Source: Sphingopyxis macrogoltabida
GTDB taxonomy: Bacteria; Pseudomonadota; Alphaproteobacteria; Sphingomonadales; Sphingomonadaceae
Length of the DNA stretch: 64,000 bases
NCBI RefSeq assembly: GCF_001314325.1
Contig: NZ_CP009429.1
Coordinates: 3,720,501 to 3,784,500 of the forward strand
Direction: 5' to 3'
Of the stretch, positions 1 to 8,017 are shown in pieces; position 1 is the stretch's first letter; each line of letters opens with the position of its first letter. The translations under genes were made by a program, and so were the position numbers. Under the pieces are notes generated by a model that was not told where the DNA came from, made no database searches, and saw nothing but the letters and a program-made list of their open reading frames with translations.

Positions 1-1099
1 AAAGCCGCCCCGACCCCGCCGTCGCGAGCGCGAGCACGACGCCGAGCAGCACGGCGTTCATCCCCTGCGCCGTCGCGCTGAGATGCGTCGGCACGCGCGT
101 CGCGATCACCAGCATGATGCCGAGGATGGTGCCGGTCGCGGTAATGCCGTTGAGCAATTGCGCCGCGATCAGCACGGGCAGGCCGGGGCTGGTCGCCATG
201 ATCGCCCAGCGCAGTGCCCCCGCGATCGCCCCGGCGCAGATCAGCAGCCGCGGATCGCGCGGGCCGAGCAGCCTGGCGCCGAACCAGAAGGCCAATATCT
301 CCGCCGCGACCGCCAAGGCCTGCAGCAAGCCGATGGTCGTCGTCGAAATGCCCTGTGCGGTCCACTGGATCGCGCCGAAGCTGGTCAGGACGCCGTGGCT
401 GCCCATGATCAGCGATGCGGCGACCATCGCGAGGATCAGGCCGCGATCGCCGATCAGGTCGCGCCAGCGCCCGCCGCCTGTCTCATCCGCCGGGGCGAGC
501 TTGCGGTCGCCGGGCAGGGCAAAAGCGACCACGGCAGGGGCGAGCAACAGGGTCGCAACCATCAGCGGCAGCATCCTGATCCCGAAGACGCCGATCGCCC
601 AGCCCGCCGCGGCATTCGACGCGACCACCGCGATCGATCCCCAGACGCGTAGCCGCCCGAAGTCGAGCGACCGGCTGCGCACCGCCATCACCGCATAGGC
701 GTCGGTGAGCACCGGGATCTGGTCCCACACGATCGAAAAGAAGATCACGATCACCACGCGTCCCGCATGGTCGGGCTCGCCGAGCAACAAGAGCACGATC
801 GCCGCCGAGGCGAGCGAGGTATAGGCGATCGCGCTCCGCACCCAACCGCGCCGCCCGACGAACGCCGAAAAGGGGGCGACGGTCAGCAACCGCAACACCA
901 GCGGGATCGCCAGCAATATTCCGATTTCTTCCGGCGAAGCCCCGGTCGATTTCAGCCACAACGGCAGGAAAGCGAAGAAGCCGTAGTGAAGATAGAGCGC
1001 CAGATAGAGCCCCGAGACCCCCAGGCCCAGACGATCGCGCTTGCCGCCGGGCTCGCCCTGCGCGGCTGCGCCCGCCCCCTCACCACTCATCGGAACCAT
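1..1099 (-). CDS. MFS transporter, MFS_1-like (nucleoside/3-phenylpropionate type), 3' end outside window
   Basis: Inner-membrane secondary transporter of the major facilitator superfamily. About 366 codons are present and the C-terminus lies beyond the left edge. After a soluble, Gly/Ala-rich first 25 residues comes a helix ending in FLPLWLKSTGASPEEIGIL, which matches the MFS_1-like/LacY-symporter group that includes HcaT. Repeated hydrophobic helices follow. The start is ATG 1099, with GGGAGAGG about 5 bases upstream; ATG 1090 is an in-frame alternative. The substrate cannot be read from sequence. A short inverted repeat lies in its promoter region. Confidence 0.85.
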   Translation of the reverse strand, partial: MVPMSGEGAGAAAQGEPGGKRDRLGLGVSGLYLALYLHYGFFAFLPLWLKSTGASPEEIGILLAIPLVLRLLTVAPFSAFVGRRGWVRSAIAYTSLASAAIVLLLLGEPDHAGRVVIVIFFSIVWDQIPVLTDAYAVMAVRSRSLDFGRLRVWGSIAVVASNAAAGWAIGVFGIRMLPLMVATLLLAPAVVAFALPGDRKLAPADETGGGRWRDLIGDRGLILAMVAASLIMGSHGVLTSFGAIQWTAQGISTTTIGLLQALAVAAEILAFWFGARLLGPRDPRLLICAGAIAGALRWAIMATSPGLPVLIAAQLLNGITATGTILGIMLVIATRVPTHLSATAQGMNAVLLGVVLALATAGSGRL

Positions 1100-1126
1100 T
1101 TGCCTCTCCCGTTTCTCGACGCCCGC

Positions 1127-1143
1127 ATAACAATGAATGTTAT
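1127..1143. promoter_or_regulatory. Inverted repeat in the MFS promoter region
   Basis: ATAACA-ATGAA-TGTTAT, perfect 6-base arms with a 5-base spacer, 28 bases upstream of the MFS start codon. Its position fits an operator for a dimeric repressor. No regulator gene is adjacent, so the assignment is inference. Confidence 0.35.
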
Positions 1144-1282
1144 CGATGTCATCAAGAATAGACGAAGTGGCTTCGACGGCGAAAGCGGATCGTCCGGACT
1201 ATGATCCGTCCCGCATACGCGCCCGCTCCCACGCAACGCGGGACGGTCGTCGATCATCTTTATCGCAGGAAGGCGGTGTCCC

Positions 1283-1358
1283 TGGTGGGCGCTGACGGGC
1301 TCGAACCGCCGACCCTCTCGGTGTAAACGAGATGCTCTACCAACTGAGCTAAGCGCCC
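1283..1358 (-). tRNA. tRNA-Val (anticodon UAC)
   Basis: Read on the minus strand, the 76 bases fold as a cloverleaf. The 7-bp acceptor is GGGCGCT/AGCGCCC, the D arm contains AGTTGGTAGA, the anticodon loop is TTTACAC (anticodon TAC) and the T loop contains GGTTCGAGC. The 3' CCA is encoded. It is a single tRNA gene between the MFS transporter and the broken regulator. Confidence 0.95.
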
Positions 1359-1413
1359 CCGTTTCGGGAGAGCGCGCCCCTGCCACAGCTTGGGCGCGGA
1401 GGCAAGCGCGCTG

Positions 1414-2456
1414 CTATTCCTCCAGCGCCTCGAAATAGCGCGCGAGCGAATCGAACGCGCCCTCGGCGAGCCCGATGAAGATGCGGCGGCCATCGTGCGG
1501 GTCTGCCTCGCGCAGGAACAGGCCGGCGTCGGTCATCGTCTTGATCCAGCGCAGCGCCGTCGTCGCGGGCACGGCGGCGGCGATGCACAGGCTCGACACC
1601 GACACCGGCTGGCGTTCGAGCCGCGCCGCATAAAGGTCGAGCAGCATGTCCCACGCCGGATCGGCGAACAGGTCGGCCGGGAAATATTGTTCGCGCATCC
1701 GCCGCTGGCGGAGCACCCGCCGCACCGCCTTGGCGCGCTGGCGCTCGATCGCGCGCTCCTCGGGTACGAAACTGCGCGGCACCGCCGCAAAGTCGCGCGG
1801 CGCCGAGCGGACCTGGCCCGGATAGTCGGCAAATTCCTCGGGGCGCGGCGCAAAGCCGGTCGGCGTCCCCGGCAGCCCGCCGCGCTGGCCCGCCAGATCG
1901 CCGAGCAGGCGCGAGATGCGGGCGACCTCTTCCTGCAACCGGTCGATCCGCTCCATCGCGGCGTCGCGGGCGACGTCATGGACCACTTGGTGTCGAGTCC
2001 GCCGGGCAGCAGCCAGAGCGGCGAGCCGGTCGGCCTCGTCGGCATCGACCAGAAACTCGGCGCGAAGCGAAGCCGGAACCGAAGCGACCAGCCGGTCGAG
2101 CGCCGCAAGCGACGTCTCGCAACCAGATGACATCCTCGCGCGTCCGCCGCCGCGCATATATCGGCAAGCATCTCGCCTTCTATCGTATCGGCTGCGGCCA
2201 GCCAGACAATATCCAGCATCGGCGCTTGCCTGATGTGGCCAGCCGCGCGCAGCGCAGGCAATGATGTGGCGAGACTCACATCTGCAAGCGACAAGGCGTC
2301 GGGCGCAAAGGCGGCGTGACCGACAACTAGCAACGGCGATTTCGCGCCGACCTGCATCGCCCCCGGCATCTCGGGCGGCGCCGACTCTTCTCCCGCCCGG
2401 AAACCGCCCGGAACATCCGCCATGTCGAGCCCGTCGCGCACTTCAACGTCCATCAT
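1414..2456 (-). pseudogene. Winged-helix (MarR-like) regulator, apparently frameshifted
   Basis: Two minus-strand frames together make one protein. The first (from ATG 2456) reads MMDVEVRDGLDM... through GEMLADICAAADARGCHLV and then loses coding character near 2130. The second resumes as TSLAALDRLVAS and continues to ARYFEALEE at 1414. The C-terminal half holds a winged-helix-type segment (VSVSSLCIAAAVPATTALRW). Restoring one base between about 2113 and 2130 gives a continuous protein of about 347 residues, close to what I recall for related sphingomonad wHTH proteins. Either the gene is inactivated or the read has a one-base error. An internal ATG at 2157 could still express the DNA-binding half. 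Confidence 0.65.
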
Positions 2457-2690
2457 GCTGCCTGTCCCCGTTCATTGCTCCACCCCGGCACAACTATGTC
2501 GTCATTTCGGCGATATTCACCTTTTGTTCGTTCCTGTTTGCCGCCGATACGGACCCAAGCCTGCGTGTCGGATGAGTCGGCGTCGAGCAGCCGTGCCGGA
2601 TTTCATCCATTTTGGACATGTTTTGTTCTCACCGTCAACTGCTTATTCACGCTTGCCATTTGCGGGCGTCATCATCAGGCCGGTCGCGCG

Positions 2691-3278
2691 ATGCCGGAAA
2701 TCATCTCATCCCTCAGCCGCCTGCGTTGGCGCCGCCGGTTCCGCTCGTTCGTTGCGCTGATCCTGCTCGCGGGGCTGGCGATTGCGGCATGGACGTGGCT
2801 CCCGGCACCGGCGGCGACCGTCCCGCTGGTGCATGTCATCGACGGCGACAGCCTGACCGTTCGCCGGGACGATGCGGCGATGACGATCCGCCTGACCGGG
2901 CTCGATGCCGTCGAATACCGGCAGGACTGCCCACGCGCCGACGGCAGCCGCTGGGCCTGCGGCCGCGATGCCCGCACCGCGCTCGAAAGGCTGGCGGGGC
3001 CGGGACCGCTGCATTGCGACCTCGCCGCCAGGGATGTCTATCGCCGCACGCTCGCCACATGCCGCACCCTCCCCTTTCCCGACGGCATCGACCTTGGCGC
3101 CGAAATGGTCCGGCAGGGCTGGGCGGTCGCGACGGACGACGCCTATCCGGTCGAGGAAGCCGAAGCGCAGGCGAAGCGACGTGGGATATGGCAGGGCGAT
3201 TTCGTCCGGCCCGCCGACTGGCGCGCGATGCACGAGCGACCGGCCACAGCGCTCTCCGCCCCGCACCCCGACGAATGA
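2691..3278 (+). CDS. Thermonuclease (SNase-like) family protein
   Basis: 195 residues. A basic N-terminus and one membrane helix (about 19-38) suggest membrane anchoring or export. An SNase/OB-fold domain follows. The staphylococcal nuclease active-site set is recognisable: Asp in VIDGDSL, Arg, Asp and Glu in IRLTGLDAVEY, and Arg in VYRRTLA, so phosphodiesterase activity is plausible. ATG 2691 is preferred over upstream in-frame starts because it directly precedes the basic and hydrophobic leader. It is divergent from the broken regulator across 234 bases. Confidence 0.85.
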   Translation: MPEIISSLSRLRWRRRFRSFVALILLAGLAIAAWTWLPAPAATVPLVHVIDGDSLTVRRDDAAMTIRLTGLDAVEYRQDCPRADGSRWACGRDARTALERLAGPGPLHCDLAARDVYRRTLATCRTLPFPDGIDLGAEMVRQGWAVATDDAYPVEEAEAQAKRRGIWQGDFVRPADWRAMHERPATALSAPHPDE

Positions 3279-3312
3279 GGCCACCCTGCGCCGCCGCAAT
3301 TCGCGGGGCTTA

Positions 3313-3363
3313 GCCCTGCCGCATTTTGCGGCGCTATGCCTTGCCGCATTTTGCGGCTAGGGC
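3313..3363 (+). promoter_or_regulatory. Structured leader upstream of crcB: two identical hairpins inside an outer stem
   Basis: GCCGCATTTTGCGGC occurs twice, at 3318-3332 and 3343-3357, each a perfect hairpin with 6-bp arms. GCCCT (3313-3317) can pair with AGGGC (3359-3363), closing both hairpins into a three-way junction. The AGGGC arm is also the only good ribosome-binding candidate for crcB, whose ATG is at 3370, so the fold would hide it. It does not resemble the known fluoride riboswitch as I know it. Part of it could instead terminate the upstream gene. Confidence 0.5.
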
Positions 3364-3369
3364 GAGCGC

Positions 3370-3750
3370 ATGAACGGCCTGTTTCCAGTCATGATCGGCG
3401 GCGCGATCGGCGCCGGCTGCCGCCACTTGGTCGGGCAGGTCATGCTCGCGCGGCTCGGCCCCGGCTTTCCGTGGTGGACGCTCTCGATCAATATCGCCGG
3501 CAGCCTGTTGATGGGCCTGCTGATCGGCTGGCTGGCGCGGAGCAGCGACGGCGGCGAGACCGCGCGGCTGTTCGTCGGCGTCGGCGTGCTTGGTGGCTTC
3601 ACCACCTTCTCGTCCTTCAGCCTCGAGTTCTGGCTGCTGTTCGAACGCGGTCAGACCGGGCAGGCGGCTGCTTATGTCCTCGCGTCGGTGATCGGCGCGG
3701 TCCTCGCCTGCGGCATCGGCCTGTTCATCGTGCGGCAGGTGCCGGCATGA
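3370..3750 (+). CDS. crcB: Fluoride ion channel CrcB/FluC
   Basis: 126 residues with four predicted membrane helices, the usual length for single-subunit FluC channels that export fluoride as antiparallel dimers. Family marks are GGAIGAGCRH at the N-terminus, TLSINIAGSLLMGLL, and the pore motif GGFTTFSSFSLE containing the conserved Phe and Thr/Ser residues. Its stop overlaps the start of the next gene (ATGA at 3747), so translation is probably coupled. A structured leader lies directly upstream. Confidence 0.95.
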   Translation: MNGLFPVMIGGAIGAGCRHLVGQVMLARLGPGFPWWTLSINIAGSLLMGLLIGWLARSSDGGETARLFVGVGVLGGFTTFSSFSLEFWLLFERGQTGQAAAYVLASVIGAVLACGIGLFIVRQVPA

Positions 3751-4955
3751 GCGAGCCCAAGACAAAACTCGACGGCGCGACGATCGCCGAAGAAGATGAC
3801 GGCATCCGCCTCGACCGCTGGTTCAAACGGCACCGGCCGGGAACGCCGCACGCGCTGCTCGCGCGCTGGGCGCGTTCGGGGCAGTTGACGCTCGACGGCA
3901 AGAAGGCCGATGTGTCGGACCGCATCGAGACGGGACAGAAGCTCGTCATGCCGACCCCGCCGGTGGAGGCCGAGGCACGCCCGGCACGCAAGGGCCGCCC
4001 GCTGACCGATGCCGACATCGAGCTGGCGACCGGCATGGTGATTCACCGCGACGCGAGCGCGATCGTGCTCAACAAGCTGCCGGGGCTCGCCACCCAGGGA
4101 GGCACCAAGACCGAACAGCATGTCGACGGGCTCCTCGACGCGCTCAAGTTCGATGCGCCCGTGCGGCCGAAGCTCGTCCACCGGCTCGACAAGGATACGT
4201 CGGGCGCGCTGCTGGTCGCACGCACCCCGCGCGCCGCGGCCTATTTCGCCAAGAGCTTTTCGAACCGCAGCGCGCGAAAGACCTATTGGGCGATCATCGT
4301 CGGCGTCCCCGACATCGCGCAGGGCGAAATCGACCTGCCGCTCGCCAAGCAGCCCGGCTCGGGCGGCGAAAAGATGCATGTCCACGACAGCGGCCTCGCC
4401 TCGAAAACGCGCTACCGCGTCATCGAGCGCGCCGGCAACAGCGCGGCGTGGGTCGAACTGCAACCGCTCACCGGCCGCACGCACCAGCTTCGCGTTCATA
4501 TGGCGGCGATCGGCCACCCGATCGTCGGCGACGGCAAATATGGCGGCAAGGGCGCCTTCCTGACCGGCTCGATCAGCCGGAAGATGCACCTGCACAGCCG
4601 CCGCCTGCGCATCGACCATCCCGACGGGGGCGCAATCGATATCAGCGCGGAAGTACCCGAGCATTTCGCCGCGAGCCTCGACGCGCTCGGTTTCGACCTG
4701 CTGCTCGGCGAGGTCGGGATCGACGATATCGTCAAGGGCCCGCCCTCCAAAGCGGCCGAAAAGGCTGCGGCGAAGGCGCACAGCAAGCAGATTCGCAAGG
4801 CACGGCGCGGCGAAAGGCGCGGGCGCACCTCGACGAGCAAACCGACCGACCATGTCGGCAAGCCCAAACCCAAGCCCAAGGCAAAAACCGGCAAGCCGGC
4901 GGGCAGGAAACCGGCCGCCAAAAAGCCTTCGCCGCGTCCGGCACGGCCACGCTGA
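3747..4955 (+). CDS. RluC/RluD-type 23S rRNA pseudouridine synthase
   Basis: 402 residues. An S4 RNA-binding domain (about 15-75) is followed by the pseudouridine synthase domain with the catalytic motif HRLDKDTSGALLV, nucleophile Asp148. HRLDKDTSG is the RluC-like form of the motif. TGRTHQLRVH, conserved in the family, is also present. The last 70 residues are a Lys/Pro-rich basic tail, probably disordered and RNA-binding. The start at ATG 3747 overlaps the crcB stop. The exact target uridines cannot be read from sequence. Confidence 0.9.
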   Translation: MSEPKTKLDGATIAEEDDGIRLDRWFKRHRPGTPHALLARWARSGQLTLDGKKADVSDRIETGQKLVMPTPPVEAEARPARKGRPLTDADIELATGMVIHRDASAIVLNKLPGLATQGGTKTEQHVDGLLDALKFDAPVRPKLVHRLDKDTSGALLVARTPRAAAYFAKSFSNRSARKTYWAIIVGVPDIAQGEIDLPLAKQPGSGGEKMHVHDSGLASKTRYRVIERAGNSAAWVELQPLTGRTHQLRVHMAAIGHPIVGDGKYGGKGAFLTGSISRKMHLHSRRLRIDHPDGGAIDISAEVPEHFAASLDALGFDLLLGEVGIDDIVKGPPSKAAEKAAAKAHSKQIRKARRGERRGRTSTSKPTDHVGKPKPKPKAKTGKPAGRKPAAKKPSPRPARPR

Positions 4956-5575
4956 TGCATCCCAACAGCGCCTTTCGTCCGAAACAGGACGATCTCGCCG
5001 AACTGCTCGTCCGCGAGATCGGCTTTGCCGCCATCTTCGCGGGCACCCCCGACGGGCCGCGCGTCGCGCATACGCCGGTGGTGCTGAGCGACGACCGGGC
5101 GACGCTGCGATTCCACCTCGCGCGCGGCAACGCGCTGACCCGCCACCTCGACGGGACAACGGCGCTCGCGGTGGTGCAGGGCCCCGACGCCTATGTCAGC
5201 GCAAGCTGGTATGCCGAGGCCGATCAGGTACCGACCTGGAATTATGTCGCGATCGAGATGGAAGGCGCCGTGCGCCGGATCGACGACAACGCGCTGGTCG
5301 CGCTGCTCGACACGCTGTCGGCCGACCATGAAGCGCGTGCCGGCGCCAATCCGCCGTGGACGCGCGCCAAGATGAACCCGGCGCTGTTCGGCAGGATGAC
5401 CGGCGCGATCACCGGCTTCGAGATGCGCATCGCCGCATGGCGGCCGACGATCAAGCTGTCGCAGAACAAGCCCGCCGACGAACGCGAAAGGGTCGCCGCG
5501 GGCGTCGAGGCGACCGGTCACGGCGCGCTCGCACAGTTGATGCGTCACCTCGGCGGCGATAGGGGGAATGCATGA
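4955..5575 (+). CDS. FMN-binding negative transcriptional regulator, PaiB-like
   Basis: 206 residues matching the PaiB/FMN-binding split-barrel family. It begins MHPNSAFRPKQDDLAELLV, and the family blocks VSASWYAEADQVPTWNY (flavin-site region) and KLSQNKPADERE (near the C-terminus) are clear. PaiB members are usually described as repressors or flavin-binding proteins; the role here is unknown. TGATG overlap with the synthase upstream and ATGA overlap downstream place it inside the same tight transcription unit. Confidence 0.85.
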   Translation: MHPNSAFRPKQDDLAELLVREIGFAAIFAGTPDGPRVAHTPVVLSDDRATLRFHLARGNALTRHLDGTTALAVVQGPDAYVSASWYAEADQVPTWNYVAIEMEGAVRRIDDNALVALLDTLSADHEARAGANPPWTRAKMNPALFGRMTGAITGFEMRIAAWRPTIKLSQNKPADERERVAAGVEATGHGALAQLMRHLGGDRGNA

Positions 5576-5808
5576 CTCCTGCCGACGACGCCCTCGCCAA
5601 AAAGCGCTTCTTTGCCATCGCCGCGATGCGCGTCATGGGCGCGATCTTCGTGCTCGCGGGCTTCGTGCTGATCCGCGGCGGGTTCGAGCTGACGGGACAG
5701 CCCACCGACCGCTGGATCGGGGTCGCCGTCGTCCTGCTCGGCGCCTTCGATTTCGCGGTGATGCCGATGCTGCTCGCGCGGCGCTGGCGCTCGCCCAAAG
5801 AGCTGTGA
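5572..5808 (+). CDS. Small two-helix membrane protein, unknown function
   Basis: 78 residues. A short charged N-terminus is followed by two hydrophobic helices (about 14-36 and 48-68) and a basic C-terminal end. No family is recognised. It overlaps the PaiB gene by 4 bases (ATGA) and the ATP12 gene by 4 bases (GTGA). This order, just before ATP12, suggests co-translation with a protein linked to F1-ATPase assembly, but no role can be assigned. Confidence 0.75.
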   Translation: MTPADDALAKKRFFAIAAMRVMGAIFVLAGFVLIRGGFELTGQPTDRWIGVAVVLLGAFDFAVMPMLLARRWRSPKEL

Positions 5809-6494
5809 AGCGGTTCTGGAAAGAGGCCGCCGCCGTTCGCGAGGATGGCGGCTGGGGCATCGCGCTCGACGGCCGGCGGGTGCGGACGCCGCAGCGCGCA
5901 CCGCTGGTGGTCGCGAGCGCCACGCTTGCCGAAGCAATCGCGGCCGAATGGCAGGCGGTCGGCGAAACGATCGATCCCGCCGCAATGCCGATGACCGGCC
6001 TCGCCAACGCCTCGATCGACCTTGCATCACCCGATCCCGCTGCCTTTGCCGAAACTGTTGCCGCCTACGCCGCGACCGACCTTTTCTGCTACCGCGACGA
6101 CCGCGACACGGCCTTGCAGGCCGAACAGGCGGCGGCGTGGAACCCGCTGCTCGCCTGGGCCGAGGAACGGCTGTGCGTCGAGTTCGCGTTGACGCAAGGT
6201 ATATTGCCGGTCGACCAACCGGCGGAAACGGTCGCCGCGCTGCGCACGGCGGTGTTCGCGCTCGATCCATGGCGGATGACGGCGCTGACCCCCCTGGTGA
6301 CGATCGGCGGATCACTCGTCGCGGGGCTAGCGCTTGCCGAAGCCGCGTTCGATCCCGACCTGCTGTGGCAGGCGGTCAGCCTCGACGAACTCTATCAGGA
6401 ACGCCACTGGGGCGCCGACAGCGAAGCGCAGGCACAACGCGCGGCGCACAAGCGCGACTGGGACAATGCCGTGCGATTTCTGGGCCTCCTGTAA
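5805..6494 (+). CDS. ATP12 family F1-ATPase assembly chaperone
   Basis: 229 residues from a GTG start at 5805 that overlaps the previous stop (GTGA). It opens KRFWKEAAAVREDGGWGIALDGR, the standard ATP12 beginning, and contains ACATDLFCYR-like (YAATDLFCYRDD) and DELYQERHWG segments typical of the family. Mitochondrial ATP12 assists F1 alpha-subunit assembly, and alphaproteobacterial homologues are assumed to do the same. It is the last gene of the crcB run and is followed by a strong inverted repeat. Confidence 0.9.
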   Translation: MKRFWKEAAAVREDGGWGIALDGRRVRTPQRAPLVVASATLAEAIAAEWQAVGETIDPAAMPMTGLANASIDLASPDPAAFAETVAAYAATDLFCYRDDRDTALQAEQAAAWNPLLAWAEERLCVEFALTQGILPVDQPAETVAALRTAVFALDPWRMTALTPLVTIGGSLVAGLALAEAAFDPDLLWQAVSLDELYQERHWGADSEAQAQRAAHKRDWDNAVRFLGLL

Positions 6495-6505
6495 ACTTCT
6501 TACCT

Positions 6506-6583
6506 TCGTCATTGCGAGCGAAGCGAAGCAATCCAGAGTCGCGTAAACCGCCCTGGATTGCTTCGCTTCGCTCGCAATGACGA
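6506..6583. repeat. Long intergenic inverted repeat / bidirectional terminator
   Basis: 31-base perfect arms at 6506-6536 and 6553-6583 begin TCGTCATTGCGAGCG and are separated by 16 bases. It sits between two convergent genes (ATP12 and the crotonase), where it would act as a terminator. It looks like a dispersed genomic palindrome of the kind common in sphingomonads. Confidence 0.8.
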
Positions 6584-6587
6584 TAAT

Positions 6588-7391
6588 CTAGTCGGTAAAA
6601 TTCGGCCGGCGCTTTTCCATCCCGGCCATCACCGCCTCGATCTGGTTCGGGGTCCGGATGACCTTCACCTGCTCGTCGCTCTCGGCCTGCAGGATTTCGG
6701 CGTCGCTCGCATCGCCCAGCATGTTGCACAGCCGCTTGGCGCCGCGGATCGCGTGCGGGTTCTTGTCGGCGATCACCGCCGCCAGCTCCATCGCCCGCGC
6801 CAGCGGATCGTCGGAAACATGCGTCGCAAAGCCCAGCAGCTTCGCTTCCGATCCGTTGAATTTGCGGTTGGTATAGATGAGCTCGCGCAGCACATCGTCG
6901 GCGACCTGCGTCCGCCACAGCGCCATGCCGGCAACGTCGGGGACCAACCCCCAGCGCATTTCCATGATCGCGATGCGCGTGTCGGGATGGACGATACGGA
7001 TGTCGGCGGCCGCCATGATCTGGCTGCCCGCGCCGAACGCGACGCCGTGCACTGCCGCGATCACCGGCACCGGCAGCTCGCGCCAGCCCCATGCCGCATA
7101 TTGCGCATTGTTCGAAATGCCCTTGGTGCGATCGGCCAGCGTGCCGCCCGCGCTGCTCGCTCCCGGGTCGCGCTCGTTGCTGAGGCTCGACAGATCGAGT
7201 CCGGCGCAGAAAGCGCGCCCCTCACCCGACAGCACGACGACGCGCAGCCCCGCCTGGGCTTTCAGCGTGTCGATCGCTTCGACAAGCGCTGCCCACATCG
7301 CGGGGTCGAGCGCATTCATCTTGTCGCTGCGGATCAGCCGGACGTCGGCGATGCCGCCATCAAGCATGGTGATCGAAATACGGTCTTTCAC
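6588..7391 (-). CDS. Crotonase-superfamily enzyme, probably dienoyl-CoA isomerase-like
   Basis: 267 residues with the crotonase fold. GRAFCAGLDLSSL and HGVAFGAGSQIMAAADIR form the CoA oxyanion region. The first hydratase glutamate (GGGCE in enoyl-CoA hydratase) is Gln124, but Glu144 and Asp152 in MEMRWGLVPD match the spacing of the Glu/Asp pair of delta3,5-delta2,4-dienoyl-CoA isomerase. That suggests isomerase rather than plain hydratase activity. It is the last gene of a minus-strand set with an HCCA-isomerase-like gene and a CoA ligase, pointing to catabolism of an unsaturated or aromatic acid. Confidence 0.85.
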   Translation of the reverse strand: MKDRISITMLDGGIADVRLIRSDKMNALDPAMWAALVEAIDTLKAQAGLRVVVLSGEGRAFCAGLDLSSLSNERDPGASSAGGTLADRTKGISNNAQYAAWGWRELPVPVIAAVHGVAFGAGSQIMAAADIRIVHPDTRIAIMEMRWGLVPDVAGMALWRTQVADDVLRELIYTNRKFNGSEAKLLGFATHVSDDPLARAMELAAVIADKNPHAIRGAKRLCNMLGDASDAEILQAESDEQVKVIRTPNQIEAVMAGMEKRRPNFTD

Positions 7392-7404
7392 GCGGGAGTC
7401 CCTT

Positions 7405-8013
7405 TCAGCGTTTCAACGCGGCTTCGACGAGCGGAAGCTGGTCGTTGCCGAAATACATGTCGGTCCGGTCGACGAAGATCGTCGGCGAGCCATAGCCGCC
7501 GCGCGCGACGACCTCTTCGGTGTTGGCGCGCAGCCGTGCCTTGACCGCGTCGCTCCCGGCCGCTCCGGCAAGCGCCGTTCCGTCGAGCCCTTCGGCATCG
7601 GCGACCGCGGCGAGCACCGCCGGGTCGTCGAGATTTTCCTGCCGGCCGAAATAGCTCGCAAACGCCCCGCGCGCAAAACGGACGAGCGCCGCCTGATCGT
7701 CTTCGAGCGCCGCGGCGAAACGCATCGCATGGACGCTCTTCGCCGGATGCCATTGTGACGGAAAGTTCATCGGCACGCCCGCAAGCCTGGCCCAGTCCTG
7801 CAGCACCTTCCAGCTATGCTGGAGCCGCCGGTTGTCGGCCTGTTCGCGCGCCGCATAGACGGCGGGGTTCACGGCATTGAACACCCCGCCGACTAGGATC
7901 GGCCGATAGATCGCCGCGGCCCCCGTCCGTTCGAGCACGCCCGGCAGGTTATGAAAGGCGAGGCAGGTCCACGGGCTCGACAGGTCGAAGAAGAATTCGA
8001 CGCGCGCGGTCAT
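7405..8013 (-). CDS. 2-hydroxychromene-2-carboxylate isomerase-like (DsbA-fold, kappa-GST) protein
   Basis: 202 residues. VEFFFDLSSPWTCLAFHNLP at the N-terminus and GSPTIFVDRTDMYFGNDQL at the C-terminus are the marks of the DsbA/HCCA-isomerase family. Ser replaces the redox cysteines, as in the glutathione-dependent isomerases. HCCA isomerase proper acts in naphthalene degradation, but many homologues have unknown substrates. It lies 13 bases from the crotonase gene and 4 bases from the CoA ligase, so it is probably part of the same operon. A second, divergent member is at 39516-40163. Confidence 0.85.
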   Translation of the reverse strand: MTARVEFFFDLSSPWTCLAFHNLPGVLERTGAAAIYRPILVGGVFNAVNPAVYAAREQADNRRLQHSWKVLQDWARLAGVPMNFPSQWHPAKSVHAMRFAAALEDDQAALVRFARGAFASYFGRQENLDDPAVLAAVADAEGLDGTALAGAAGSDAVKARLRANTEEVVARGGYGSPTIFVDRTDMYFGNDQLPLVEAALKR

Positions 8014-8017
8014 GGCC

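Noticed and set aside
1533..2456. Separate gene overlapping the wHTH regulator
   Set aside because: Only the first 110 residues have coding character; the rest is a shadow of the other frame, so a frameshift explains it better.
3313..3363. Fluoride riboswitch
   Set aside because: The location fits, but none of the recognised conserved core and pseudoknot sequence is present.
6506..6583. Ends of an insertion element
   Set aside because: The arms enclose only 16 bases and no transposase; it is a palindromic repeat or terminator.
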